Assembly (NCBI GenBank): GCA_902702965.1
Contig: CACRXP010000177.1
Span: 485,396 to 549,395, forward strand
Length of the DNA: 64,000 nt
Origin: Spirometra erinaceieuropaei
Lineage: Eukaryota; Platyhelminthes; Cestoda; Diphyllobothriidea; Diphyllobothriidae
Reading direction: 5' to 3'
The position numbers and the translations under genes were made by a program. A model generated the notes under the pieces. It made no database searches and was not told the DNA's origin. It saw only the letters and a program-made list of their open reading frames with translations. Each line of letters starts with the position of its first letter. Position 1 is the first letter of the stretch. Below, in pieces: positions 22,718 to 33,699 of this stretch.

Positions 22718-23711
22718 ACAGTGCGTGATTGACCTCATGAAATGTCGGCAGAAATTCTGAAATGTGTTTTCGATTAGGAAGGATTACTTAGGTGGGGTTG
22801 TAAGATTGATTAGCATGCAACATAATCCTATTGCATTTCGGACTCACCAGGATGTCGGTTTTTGGATGCACTCCTTCCTGATATTCTGCAGAAACCGCGA
22901 TCTGTAGGAGATGACTACTTATGTGGCATGCATTTTTCGTAATCATTTTCAATGGTCTTACAAATTCAAATATATTTTATAGAAAACACGAACAAGAGTA
23001 TGCTTTCTTTTACTTGTTCGGTAAAAATCACACTGCCTTCGTATTTTGTACCCAAACAAAGTGTATATTTGGGTTTTAAAAAAATTTTCCGATTCCTAAA
23101 TAATTTTGAGCCAGATCTGCCATTGCATCAGCCTTTAACGAGTTCAGCTTACGAACTGCATGCTTTCTACGTAAGGAAAATCATATATTCCATTGTGCCT
23201 TTAAGAAGATAACATATGGAGTTCATAAAATGTTGCAGATGTTCCCGACTGTGCTGTGCATTTCAAGAGAACCCTCGGTAAACAGATATTTACGATGTTA
23301 TATATATAGACGTCGCACGGTCATGGAAATCTCATAATTAGAAACGTGTTTAAAACCTAAATATACATTTTGTTCGGGCATAAAATACGAAGGCAGTGTG
23401 ATTTCTACAGAACAAGTAAAAGAAAACATACTCTTGTTCGCGTTTTCTATAAAATATATTTGAATTTGTAAGACCATCAAAAATCAATACGAAAAATGCA
23501 TGCCACACAAGTAGTCATTTTTTGCAGAAGGCGGTTTCTGCAGAAGATCAGAAAGGAGTGCACCCAGAAGCCGACATGTCGGTGAGTCCGAAATGCTATA
23601 GGATTATGCAGCATGCTAATCAATATTACAACCCCACCTAAGTAATCCTTCCTTATCGAAAACACATTTCAGAATGTCGGCCGACATTTCATGGAATCGG
23701 TCACGCACTGT
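22718..23711. mobile_element. Foldback element, 994 bp, best-preserved copy
   Basis: Ends ACAGTGCGTG and CACGCACTGT. The left arm (22718-23095) and right arm (about 23330-23711) are reverse complements along their length: AGGATTACTTAGGTGGGGTT versus AACCCCACCTAAGTAATCCT, and TTTTATAGAAAACACGAACA versus a mirror near 23445. The centre (about 23100-23330) is not palindromic. There is no protein coding. Frames on both strands share peptides only because the arms mirror each other. Confidence 0.8.
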
Positions 23712-23882
23712 AAAATGAACTTGAAGCATAAAATGTGTCACATAAAAGTGGATTGCATCGAGCCCTCCAATTACGGGGACGAAATGCCGGTAATATCTAC
23801 CAAAACACACAACGCTGGTGATATATTTGCTAAAGTCGAGGTACTGTTCACTAGCAGTGAGAGGAACTAAAGGCGCACGCAT
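23712..23882 (-). pseudogene. Possible Ty3/Gypsy reverse-transcriptase remnant
   Basis: A minus frame reads FGRYYRHFVPVIGGLDAI followed by QVHFT about ten residues later. This resembles the FLGLASYYRRFV...APLHxL...FxWT segment after the Gypsy RT palm. It is short and abuts the foldback element; chance similarity is possible. Confidence 0.4.
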
Positions 23883-23916
23883 TTAAACATATATATAGAT
23901 ATATATATATATATAT

Positions 23917-24087
23917 GTCAAGCGGGCGTTTGACCCTCACTGTTGTGGCTAGGATCTCACTCGATCCCATTCTGTCCGCCCGCCAGCTTGCTACTGGCGA
24001 CAACGAACGCTGTGCCAGAGGACACATACCACCATGGGATCGAGTGAGATCCTAGCCACAACAGTGAGGGTCAAACGCCCACTTGAC
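23917..24087. mobile_element. MITE with 54-bp terminal inverted repeats
   Basis: TIRs 23917-23970 (starts GTCAAGCGGGCGTTTGACCC) and 24034-24087 differ at one position when inverted, around a 63-bp core. Preceded by (TA)n at 23887-23916. No ORF. The TIR differs from that of the MITE at 15841-16007, so it is a different family. Confidence 0.8.
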
Positions 24088-24107
24088 ATGCTTATTTGCC
24101 TCACTTC

Positions 24108-24172
24108 ATAAGGCCTATGACTTACTGATGATCGGTAACGACCGTGAAACAGCTGTCTGCGTCTGGCCTGTT
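24108..24172 (+). ncRNA. Hammerhead-ribozyme-like motif
   Basis: Conserved core CTGATGA (24125-24131) and GAAA (24146-24149), separated by a 4-bp stem II CGGT/ACCG with loop AACG. GAAA is followed by the palindrome CAGCTG and then TC (24156-24157) at the expected cleavage site. Flanks GGCCTATGAC and GTCTGGCC can pair as stem I. This is the type I layout with a self-complementary stem III, as in retrozymes and Penelope-associated ribozymes. The T/T pair at the base of stem II is non-canonical. Confidence 0.5.
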
Positions 24173-24226
24173 GCTGCACTCTTAGCGAGCTGCTCATGTA
24201 ATATATATATATATATATATATATAT

Positions 24227-24613
24227 AGATGAGATGATACCGACAAAGACAAGGGAGACCGGAATGGCCATTTCTGGCTTATTAGCCGTCATCAGCCAGT
24301 CATACCCAACCCCAAGTGTGGATCACTTGAGATTCGAACCCGAGATCTTTGGTCATGGAGTTGAACGCTCTACCATTGAGCCACGTAACCTGATCGGCGA
24401 GCGCCCACTGTCATAATTAATATTCCCGATCACAACCGATAGGACAACGGGCCCGTGGCTCAATGGTAGAGCGTTCAACTCCATGACCAAAGATCCCGGG
24501 TTCGAATCTCAAGTGATCCACACTTGGAGTTGGGTATGACTGGCTGATGACGGCTAATAAGCCAGAAATGGCCATTCCGGTCTCCCTTGTCTTTGTCGGT
24601 ATCATCTCATCTA
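24227..24613. mobile_element. SINE type B head-to-head pair forming a palindrome
   Basis: Arms 24227-24385 (minus) and 24454-24613 (plus) are near-perfect reverse complements of about 160 bp around a 68-bp spacer. The head has GTGGCTCAATGGTAGAGCG and GGGTTCGAATCTC (A and B box). The body has GCTAATAAGCCAGAAATGGC. The plus copy continues to its tail hairpin and (TA)n at about 24735. Confidence 0.8.
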
Positions 24614-24735
24614 TGTCTACTACTAGTCGCTGTGCGACTGCCTGCGAGGGTTTAAGTATGAGCCCCAAGGCACAACGGAACGAGCATGTTCCGTAACCTG
24701 ATCGGCGAGCGCCCACTGTCATAATATATATATAT
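24614..24735 (+). mobile_element. SINE type B tail
   Basis: GTCGCTGTGCGACTGCC, AAGGCACAACGGAACGAGCA and GGCGAGCGCCCACTGTC continue the plus copy; ends in a short TA run. Confidence 0.75.
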
Positions 24736-25794
24736 GTCAACGAGATGCATCTGGGGCATAGAATACTCACACTAGCTCCAGACTTAACGAAGAACGTTGT
24801 CGTTCGTCTGGCCAATAATTTTCCAAGGGAGTGTAAACTCTAATCTTGAATTGCTGACTTCGTGAGTAGACAGAACATCTTCCGTTCCTCTGGTAAGACT
24901 ACACTCATTTTGTAACATCCATTGCCCAAAATATCAAGGTCTATGCAAACTTCACTTCAGAAGTTGCTTCCCTCGAAGAATTGACTTTATCAAACTTTAG
25001 TTCGCATAGCGTTGCGTGAACATGGGGTTCACATGATTTTTTCTTACCGGACTTTTGGCAGGTTCGCGATAATTCTGTGATTCGGCCTCCCGAAAGGTTG
25101 CGCGACATCTGACGGAAAGCTAAAAAAATGGGCGGTGTATAGGGCTATCAGTTCAAACAGCAAGCGTCTTTTAAGTCTTTCAAGCCAAAAAACTGTTTCA
25201 AATGTTAAGTACTATCTATTAGTGGTACAAAATTCCTTGTGATTTTGCACGAGAAACAGGGGTTGGCTACCACCTCACCAAGAAATTAGCATAGGCACCG
25301 TTCACCTGCCCGGAAGTCATAAATGCGGACTTTTCTGGAACGGTCTACCATCAACAATCACAATCCTGAACTGCGTTCACTACGTGGGGAATGTGGAAAA
25401 CAGCAGATAGACGACAGTTAACTTTCATGAAACCATTCTGAGTATCTTTTTAAAATTCACGAGGGGTTTGGCCTCACTAATTTGTGTCATAACTTGCTAT
25501 CTAGCCATTAGCCCCGGTTAGTACTCACTGTTGTCGAAATGACCATTTACGAGCCTGCATTGGGTGATCGACACTTGCGACAAACGTCTTAGAAAAACAA
25601 CTGGTTGGAACAAGAAAACCCTGACAATCTACTTTCGACGTACTGTAGGCCAAACAGACTACGACAACTTATTATGTTTGCGATTAGTTTACTTCATATC
25701 TGACCACCAAATTATCTTCATGGTTTACCTATGAGTAGACATCCCGCTATGGTCATATGCTTCTTAGATAAGACATAATTGGACTCGCGTCGTC

Positions 25795-25905
25795 CGGTGG
25801 GACTCCGTGGCTCAGATGGTTAGAGCGTTGACTGTACCAAAGCCTTTCCTTGCTGTGGTGGCGGGCGAATCCCATCAAGGCACCGATTTTTTTACAGTTG
25901 GTCAA
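25795..25905 (+). mobile_element. Second tRNA-derived SINE family, partial copy
   Basis: CCGTGGCTCAGATGGTTAGA (A box) and GCGGGCGAATCCC (decayed B box), then CAGTTGGTCAAAGTG. Preceded by GACTCGCGTCGTCCGG as in other copies. Confidence 0.65.
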
Positions 25906-26399
25906 AGTGAAAACATGGTTATTTTAAGATGCATGATAATAGGTGACCGCTTGCCTCGGATGGACAAGAACAGTCTCCTGATGCGTTCATGTGTACCACG
26001 ATTACAACTGCCAAATAGTTTATGCCCCCTACCGACAATCCAATGCAGCTTTCCATCGCAGGTTTTCCACAGATTGACCTGGCGCTAGAAAATCGCCAGG
26101 TCATGCAATGCGTGCCGACTGCAAATACTGAATATTTACAGAACTGCAGTGCAAAGGACGATCACAAGTTACAGCGCACCACAGATGCGACAACCACCCA
26201 CAGCAACAAAATCAACAAGCGGATTCTGTCTGTTGTTTACTTTGGACCCTGAACTTCACACCGCCATGTAGTTTTACTGTGTGGCACCAGCTGACATTCA
26301 GTCCGCAACATGTGTGTGGTGGTGAGGCCTTAGCGCGTTCATTCTGAGACAGAACTTAAAAACTGACATCGGTGGGCTCCCGCTTAACTGATAACTCTG

Positions 26400-26735
26400 G
26401 ACACCTTTGAAAAAATAGGGTCGGGGGCGGTTTTGTAGTCTCACCTGAAGAAAACAAAATCCAGTGACCTCTAATACGGGACCGATGATAATAGGAGTTT
26501 TTACAGGTGGGGCCAGAGAACGCACAGGCGACGAGGTCAAGTTGTTGTATGCAAAAGAAAAGCTATTGGGAATGCGCGGTTGTATTGTGAATGGTTGAGA
26601 AAGAGTTGTGCTAACCCCTAACTATAACCCCTAATGCTAAACCCCAACCCTAACCCGAACCATAACCCTTAATCCCAACCCCAACAGTATTATGTCCATC
26701 AAGTGGGGCTACCAAACCACATCTTACCGAAAATT
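26400..26735 (-). repeat. Interspersed repeat with internal TTAGGG-like block, copy 3, inverted
   Basis: Reverse complement of the layout at 9270-9625: TGCAAAAGAAAAGCTATTGG, GAATGCGCGGTTGTATTGTG, then CTAACCCCTAACTATAACCC and AGTGGGGCTACCAAACC. Confidence 0.75.
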
Positions 26736-27169
26736 GGGTAAACTGTCAGCAGAAAACCCCGTAAATGTTTTGCTAAAGTTCATCGATCTGCACCTCAGAG
26801 GATGAATATCTAAGAAGGAGGAAGGAACGGTCTGCAACATATTTACTAGAAGATCGAAGTTTTAGACGGTTCCCTCGACTCGGCACTGTCAACATGCATC
26901 CCAATGCTTTATGCAGCGAACTCCTCAACAATGGTCAGCCGACCCACCTTCCAAAATGTGGACTTATCAGAGGCGTATAGGAGTATCATCATATTCCTTT
27001 CCGAGTAATACAAAGACCGAAGACACCTGAGAATGCCCACCCTGGAACATGGTCACTAACAGGGTTATTTTTGAGAGTTAGATAGGTGCTGGGCACATTT
27101 AGTGGATTGATTCTGATAGGTAAAAGTGTATCCAGATCAGAGACGACTGTTGCTGGGTCAGGCGTTTTG

Positions 27170-27215
27170 TGCGCCGATGATGGATGCTGGCAGGAATCTG
27201 AAACGCCAGGAGAAA
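27170..27215 (+). ncRNA. Decayed hammerhead-like motif
   Basis: CCGATGA (one change from CTGATGA) and GAAAC (27200-27204) flank GGATGCTGGCAGGAATCT. GCC replaces the GTC-like cleavage triplet. It resembles the motif at 32388-32421 and is likely an inactive relic. Confidence 0.35.
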
Positions 27216-28849
27216 AAAACGCATCTTCCAGCGGTCGTGTCTCCTCCTTTCCGACTGTTTACGTTGGTTACTGTCAACTGCCAGATCTGTCTAATAGCGC
27301 TGCTTCCATAAAGTTCTACGCAAAACATTTCAAGTCTGTACTCAAACGGTCACATTGACTTCGACACGGTTTATACAATTTCAGGTCTTCTTTCAGAACA
27401 AAAGAAACATGGCGTTAAGCAAATAGCTATCCGCCATATGTTCAGAGAATTATTTCTCATAAAACTGCGATTAATGCTTCCTTCTGCCATAAAACCACAA
27501 AGACAATTTTCAGTCACGCATCAGGGATAGATTAGTAAACGAAACTAACCAGTTATTTTAAAGAATTCTGATTGAAAACAACCCACTATACATTTACTCG
27601 GCGAACACCAAGCCCGTTGAAGCTCGGGTTTTTGGGTATGAGTGATTTAGAGTTGGGAAAATTCCCATGTTTGGGCACTATTTTGCTCTAAGAACTGCTG
27701 TTCGCGCCTCCTTATCTTAACACGAAGAGACGTTTTTTCATTCATCAAATGCTACAAGGTTACCGGAAGACATGACTTTTGTACAACAGCAGATTTAGGG
27801 GACTTTCGGATCTGGACTGATTACGTCCAGAATAGTAAAGTTTAGTATGGAACCTGATTTCCGTCATCCTATTGGTGTCATTTACATCGTCAAGGCAGGA
27901 ACTGAATGTCGTGTTATGTTTGGAGAGACTATTGGCTACCAAAATTCACAACGTCAGTGCAAGATATATGTCTTGCGCAGACACGGATCGGAATGTCACA
28001 ACAGGTGTTTAAATTATTAATTCTTTGTATTGGTTGTATAGGCCACAATGACTTTTACTCGAAATTCATCCTGCTCGGCCTTATGAATGGCTAGAAAAAT
28101 GTTGGTCTACGTCTAGCACTGCTTTAACTGAACGTGAGATTTATGCGATTTGAAATGCAAATAAAAATACTCCGGTCTAAGTTCTTCTGCCTTGGCCGTA
28201 GTGCACCGCAAAGATAACATCGCGATGCGAGTGACTTCCCCTGTATTCAAGGGGGGTGACGCTCCGTGCGAGTTAATTGTGTTGTTAAGGTTAGCGTTAG
28301 GTGAGTTATAATTAGGGGTATGTCTGGGAGTAGGGTAACGTTCATGTGGGTTAAAATTACAGTTAGTGGGAGGACTGGGGTAGTAGATTTACGGTATCTG
28401 TTAGGTTTAAGAATGAAGTCAGAACACGTGAGTAGGAACTCCATCTACATTTAACTCGAGGGGGGGCACATATTACCGTGTCTGACCTTGTTGACTTTTT
28501 GGAATAAATTAACCACCCCGTCTCTGTGGACAACTGCCCACCGCTGGCCAAAATATGTAATTTGTTGGAGATTACATGACGATTCTCCCTGCAGGCCGTT
28601 TTCAATAAAATTCTATTACCAGAAGGAGTATTAATAGCCTTCGTAAAGTTCTGGAGTTTTGCATGGATGAATGCTGTAGTTTTGTTGTAAAAACTGAAGA
28701 TAATCGGCTTAAAAAACCAAAAGACTGGCGAGTTTGTTTAGCAGTGATTAATCTATATCTTACTTTATTAGTTTAGCGAGCAATTATCAACCATTAAGAG
28801 GGTTATATACTAGTGACTGCTCTGTAGCTGTCTGCAGGGTTTTCGGTCG

Positions 28850-29065
28850 AGCGCCAAAGCAACACGGAAGGAGCAGATCCAGTAATTCGATCGCAGTCGA
28901 CAAAACAACGCGTCCGGGGTTCAATGGTTATAACGTTTGACTAGTAGCCACAGGAGCGCAGGATCGAGCCTCAGGTGTTCTAAGCCTGCAGTTGGGTATG
29001 GCTGGCCGATGACAGCTAATAAGCCAGAACCGGCCACTCCAGTCCTCTTTATTTTTTGTCGGTAC
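28850..29065 (+). mobile_element. SINE, diverged copy
   Basis: GGGTTCAATGGTTATAACG (A-box region), GGATCGAGCCTCAGGTG (B-box region), GGGTATGGCTGGCCGATGAC and AGCTAATAAGCCAGAACCGG. Confidence 0.65.
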
Positions 29066-29079
29066 TCCTCTCAGAATGT

Positions 29080-29650
29080 AGTAATGGTCGCCATGCAACG
29101 GCATTTGTGAGCTCCAGACCGGTAGCTCGATCATTGCATCCGATGATGTCAATGGTTTGTTCCACAGCAAGGTGAAGCAGACACGGTGAATTGCGGGCGA
29201 ATTAGTTTATAGTGAAAGCAGACCTGAACAGCATCCACGGCATTCCCACCTCCTCCTCCTCCTCCTCCTCCTCACCTGGGTCCGGAGTCAAGACATAGTC
29301 AAGAAGACCGGAGATGAGGGGGAGCGCAGGTGGCTGACACGACCGAACCAGCACCTAGACGTACCATCAAACACCCTGGTTAACAACAAACACCTGACCA
29401 GGATTTTAACCAACAACAACAACAACAGCGCAGTTGGGGCAGAAAGACGACGAGGATGACCTGGCAGCCATGCACACGACCTGCACGCCTAGGGGGAGCG
29501 CAAGCGCATCTACCACCAGACAACCAGGTACTGGAGAACTGGCAGCATACATGAGGCTGCGAGGGCCATGGTTTGATGATCAGGGCACAGCAGCCGCTCA
29601 GAAATCTTGGGGCGTCAAGGCAGGGCGCCCCAGGGAGACGAGCACGTGAC
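29080..29650 (+). repeat. GC-rich interspersed repeat with conserved frame, copy 1
   Basis: ACAGCAAGGTGAAGCAGACA, GAATTAGTTTATAGTG, a (CTC)n run at 29248-29275, GTCAAGAAGACCGGAGATGA, an (AAC)n run at 29408-29428, then a frame reading QKDDEDDLAAM. Collinear with 43430-43930 (inverted) and 59780-60200. No known protein domain. Confidence 0.65.
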
Positions 29651-29659
29651 GTAAACTAG

Positions 29660-31140
29660 TCGTTGAACGCGACTGCAACACAATATGTAGTGAAAGGCCA
29701 TGGGCGACTGGACGTCAATTTCTAGTATATTGGCCATTGTCAGCTAGCCTTTCCCAACCCCAGGTAGGGATGCATCTTAAGCCTAACGCTTCTAACCAAC
29801 TAAGCCACAGGTTCGTTGTCCAGCGGGCTGCGGTGTCATACGTCAACCGTGGAAGAGGGCGCTAACCGACCGCTTTGAGGCTCTGTCTAGGACCCCGCAG
29901 ACAGTGGCATAGTGACAACAGGACCAGTATGTACCCCGTGACGCGATCCGTGATTGTCCTCTACTTTTCCCACCCGCCATAACGCCATTTGTTGTTCTGA
30001 GCCAGGAAGGTACCAACCTGGCTCATGGAATTCATCGGTTAATCTGTAGTATGTCCGCATGAGTCCTTAACTATTCCTGAATGATCGCGCGGCAGACGTA
30101 GACGGAGCATTTTACGCCACAGCGAAGATCATACACAACCTAATCACCCCATCGGGGATTCCGATCCTTTTGGTCCGTTTGGGTGTACAAGTATAATTTT
30201 TTTCAACAAATCGGCACAGTGGAGGACAAGATTAAGAGAAAGGAGAAGGATAATGTGTATCAGCGAACTGCCAGGTTAACATTTAAGTGAAAGAACAGGG
30301 GCACGGGACGTTGAATTCGACGCATTATTTTTACATTTACTTAAAAATACTTCAGAGTGAAGCAGTCCCGAACAGTCTGATAGCAGGTATTGCTAAGCGA
30401 TCGTAAAACAATATCAACTTTACACCAATTTCAATCGATCCCACAGCAGGGAAATGACGCGGTGGACTGAACATTATTTAGGGTGGGGGAGTAGTTATAA
30501 GTCAGTAAGATCATTTTTTTAGTAGCCGAAGGCTGAGTTCGAGGCTGAATCAAATACAATATTGGACCGCTTCCACATAAAGGCGATGTCCTTTGATGAA
30601 GACGGAAAAGATTATGCGAGACACAATACTTAACATGTGAGAAACGCTGCAGCCTAAAATTTTTGGGGTGGAGACAACTGTAAGCCAATCCAGCTCTTGT
30701 CTGGAAACTCCTTTTCACCTAGAATTCTATGTGCTTGGTTGGGCCAGGTGAACTCGACCCGAAATTCTGCCAAGTTAATTACATTCAGATAGGCCGCACT
30801 CAGGAATTTGAAATGCGTGCATGTTCTACGAACACAAAACGCTCATAGGTGATGTCATTTACGCTTACGGTGAACTGTAAGAAACCAAAGATCACACCAT
30901 TGTTTGGCTTATCGTTCAACTACGAAAGGTACAAGCTGCGGTTTCATGGCTAACTAGTGCCTGCGGAGGGGGGAGGGGAATCTGTCCGAGACGAGGTGTG
31001 TGGCGGTTAGCATGCACTGCCTGCGCAACTTCCTTCCGCATGCAGAACTGTGCTGTTTAAAGTTCGACACAACTGCGCGAGAGAGAGAGAGAACACCTGC
31101 TGGTGATGCGGCCAGAGTGTAGGTGCATAATAAACAGGTG
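29660..31140. other. No gene recognised
   Basis: No SINE, coding motif or clear repeat beyond a (GA)n run at 31080-31092. Confidence 0.5.
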
Positions 31141-31148
31141 GTTTTCAC

Positions 31149-31188
31149 ACCACCACCACCACCACCACCACCACCACCACCACCACCA
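31149..31188. repeat. (CAC)n microsatellite
   Basis: About 13 uninterrupted CAC units. The poly-Pro, poly-Trp and poly-Gly frames here are artefacts. Confidence 0.95.
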
Positions 31189-31415
31189 ACGGGCCTTGCA
31201 GCTCCAGGCAAAAAAGGCTTGCCTGCATTGGAGCCGCCGAGTAATTGCAGCGGGTTGCATACGAGACAGCTAGAAACTCATCCTCCCCGTCGCCTTTTCG
31301 CTGCTCCGTAGTCCAACGGGGAATCTGTTATTTAACTCGCGGTTAAATGACTTGTTTTAGGTCCCACCAGCAAACTACGTCATTGACTGCGTTTTTGGAA
31401 GGGCCCTGAACAGTA

Positions 31416-32270
31416 TTGAAGTTGAAGTTGAACTTCAACAGCAACCAGCCCATCAGCCACAAAAGCAGTTATGTAAGGACTTGCTACCAGCGTGTTGAAA
31501 CGTACTGCAGTGAGCCGGAAGACAAGATTGCCGAACTACAATACCTCCGACGGGTATTCAAAGCCAATGGCTACCTGCGCAACTTCGTCAACCGGTGCAT
31601 ACGCAGAAGGGACAAAAGGCCTAACCGTACGGACACCAAAGTTTGACGAATGCTTCCATATGTCAAGAACGTTTCGGAAGCTGTCGGCCGCCTTTTCGCA
31701 CCACTTGGGGTTGGAGTTGCACACAGACCGGAGGCAACCAGCAGGCGTCACTTAATGAAACCGAAAGACCCACTGCCACAGCAAGAAACGTCTGGAGTCG
31801 TTTATCGGATCTGGTACAGTTGCGGACAAAGCAAGTACGTCGGAGAAACTGAAAGACAACTCCGAACGCGAATGGTTGAACACGCTGCAGCGGTGCGGAG
31901 AAATGACGCCAGCTCTTAAGTAGCGGCTCATTCGACGAGATCCGGTCACACATTCAAATTCGAAAAGGCCGAAATTCTCGCAAGAGGTGACAACTGCGTG
32001 AGCCGAGAGCTACTTGTATCATGGTTTACTGGGCCTCTGTCCATTAAAAAGTGTAATGAACTTCCCGTTCCATACTCGGTGCTGAGGCTTCGCCTAGACG
32101 GAGTAATTAGCCACGCGGGGGGCGCTCACGTGAACACTTTTCCCAACACCCGGGTCAGTGCGTCAGATGGTAGAGCAGTCATCACACCAACATCCAACGC
32201 ACGTGATGAAATTGCAGCAATTAACGACGCGAATGTCGGCCATCGAACAATAAGCACATCATGTGCGACG
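31416..32270 (+). pseudogene. Penelope-like retroelement, C-terminal region with GIY-YIG endonuclease, decayed
   Basis: Read across frame changes, the segment carries LNFNSNQPISHKSSYVRTCY and RVETYCSEPEDKIAELQYL (post-RT region), then VVYRIWYSCGQSKYVGETER and RTRMVEHAAAVRR (GIY-YIG domain), then SRELLVSWFTGPLSIKKCN and LPVPYSVLRLRL (C-terminus). This order is typical of Penelope-like elements, which combine a telomerase-related RT with a GIY-YIG nuclease. The RT palm is missing (5' truncated). At least two frameshifts and in-frame stops (near 31644 and 31917) make it non-functional. Confidence 0.85.
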
Positions 32271-32369
32271 ATCCTGGATGAAGGGGGGAGCCGTGAATGT
32301 TTATATATGTGCGGCAGCATGGCGACTGCATCCTATAAATACTGCAGCCCCTTGTGCATGGACCACCCG

Positions 32370-32425
32370 TATCCGATTTTTTTGTCCCTGATGAAGGGTT
32401 CGAGCAGGAATCCGAAACGTTAGGC
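32370..32425 (+). ncRNA. Hammerhead-ribozyme-like motif downstream of the Penelope-like fragment
   Basis: CTGATGA (32388-32394) and GAAA (32414-32417) are intact, joined by stem II GGGTTC/GAATCC (6 bp, one G-U) with loop GAGCAG. GAAA is followed by CGTT, giving a minimal 2-bp stem III (AC/GT) and U as the cleavage-site base. Such minimal hammerheads are known from the terminal repeats of Penelope-like elements. Stem I is not convincing by eye. Confidence 0.55.
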
Positions 32426-32462
32426 TACTAAAGCTCTTGTCCCAGCGATCGTTTCTCCTTCT

Positions 32463-33312
32463 TCAAGAGTACTTCCTAGGACTCGTCTCTTCGCTTCTAT
32501 TGGCAATGATCTGAACTACGCTGACGATATCACCTTGATAGCCTCACACCTTGGTGATCTACTGCCTGTGGTGTCGGGGGTGAATGAAGTCGCTTCTTCA
32601 ATCGGTCTATCCATAAATGCTGGGAAGGCAAAAGTGTTTTCGACCTGCATCTATTAGCAGGAGAAGGCACTCCTCGAGATTACTAAGTGTCGACTTGAAG
32701 AAATAGACAGTTCCAAATAACTTGAGGCGGGTCTGCCACCTAGTTGACAAAGTAAGAACGACATTGTCTCCCTAATCGATGCTGCCCGCCGGGTTTTCTC
32801 AAGCCCCGCAAAACGTTTATGGATCCAACGCGACATATCCACTGCCACAAAAATTCCTGTGTACCGCGCGTCCGTCTGGTCAATCCTTCCCTACGGTTGT
32901 GAATGGTAGGTTCTGCGGGTGGAAAATGAGCGAGGACTGGAGGTACCTGACCACCGCTGCCTGAATACCATCCTTCGAGTGAAGTACATCGATTTCAAAC
33001 ACAAAGACAGTTCTCACCCGCTGCGACGATATCACACGGACTGAGATGGTTCAGACACGTTCTCTATCGGTTGTCTCATGAGCCCACTTACACTGCCATC
33101 GATCAGGCTGCGTTGTCCAGCTATAAGCGTCGAAGAGGTCAACTCAAGATCCGGCCGGACGCGGTTCTTCAAGACGTGGAAGTGATGCATGGACCTTCGG
33201 TACTCGGCCTCTGTGGCTGGAGAGGAAAATGGGTGGAGCTGTCCACATCAGCTCGCGCAATTCGTCAGGCGTGAAGGCGCACAATACGTGACTTCATCGA
33301 GGCCGGTTAGAT
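32463..33312 (+). pseudogene. Non-LTR retrotransposon reverse transcriptase, 3' part, decayed
   Basis: The conceptual product, with several stops and frameshifts, contains NYADDITLIASHLGDLLPVV (RT motif with the catalytic DD), EVASSIGLSINAGKAKVF, DAARRVFSSPAKRLW, CLNTILRVKYIDF, and ends near IRDFIEAG. ADDI followed by LSINAGK is characteristic of LINE-type RTs common in flatworms. The 5' half (endonuclease, RT fingers) is absent, as in typical 5' truncation. It sits directly after the Penelope-like fragment in the same orientation. Confidence 0.8.
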
Positions 33313-33699
33313 CAGGCAGGATCACAGTCGCACCAAATAAGTACATGAGCAAACTGTGCAAAAATTTCCCCCTCTCGTACGTACTTCACAACAGATGCGA
33401 AGCAAAGCAATCAGTCGGTATGCAAACATTTTCACGCGAACATAGAGAAAGACTAGGGATACATTTTTGGTCAGTCAACCACCTAAAACATCACAGTATA
33501 CGGACGGTTGGTCATGGAAAATGAACCTTAGGCAGATGATTCGAGACCTGGAGCTCTGTCCGTAAGGCCACATAAGAGATTTTTTGTGATTGCGGAAAGC
33601 AGGAAGTTCTTCCCGTTTCGCACTTATTATGAGGTTTTGCTTCTGCCGCCCTAATTAATTAGTACCATATGGTTGGCTTACTAAACCATATTTAGTTAA

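Noticed and set aside
30954..31311. Frames with poly-Gly, poly-Trp and poly-Pro
   Set aside because: Produced by the (CAC)n microsatellite at 31149-31188.
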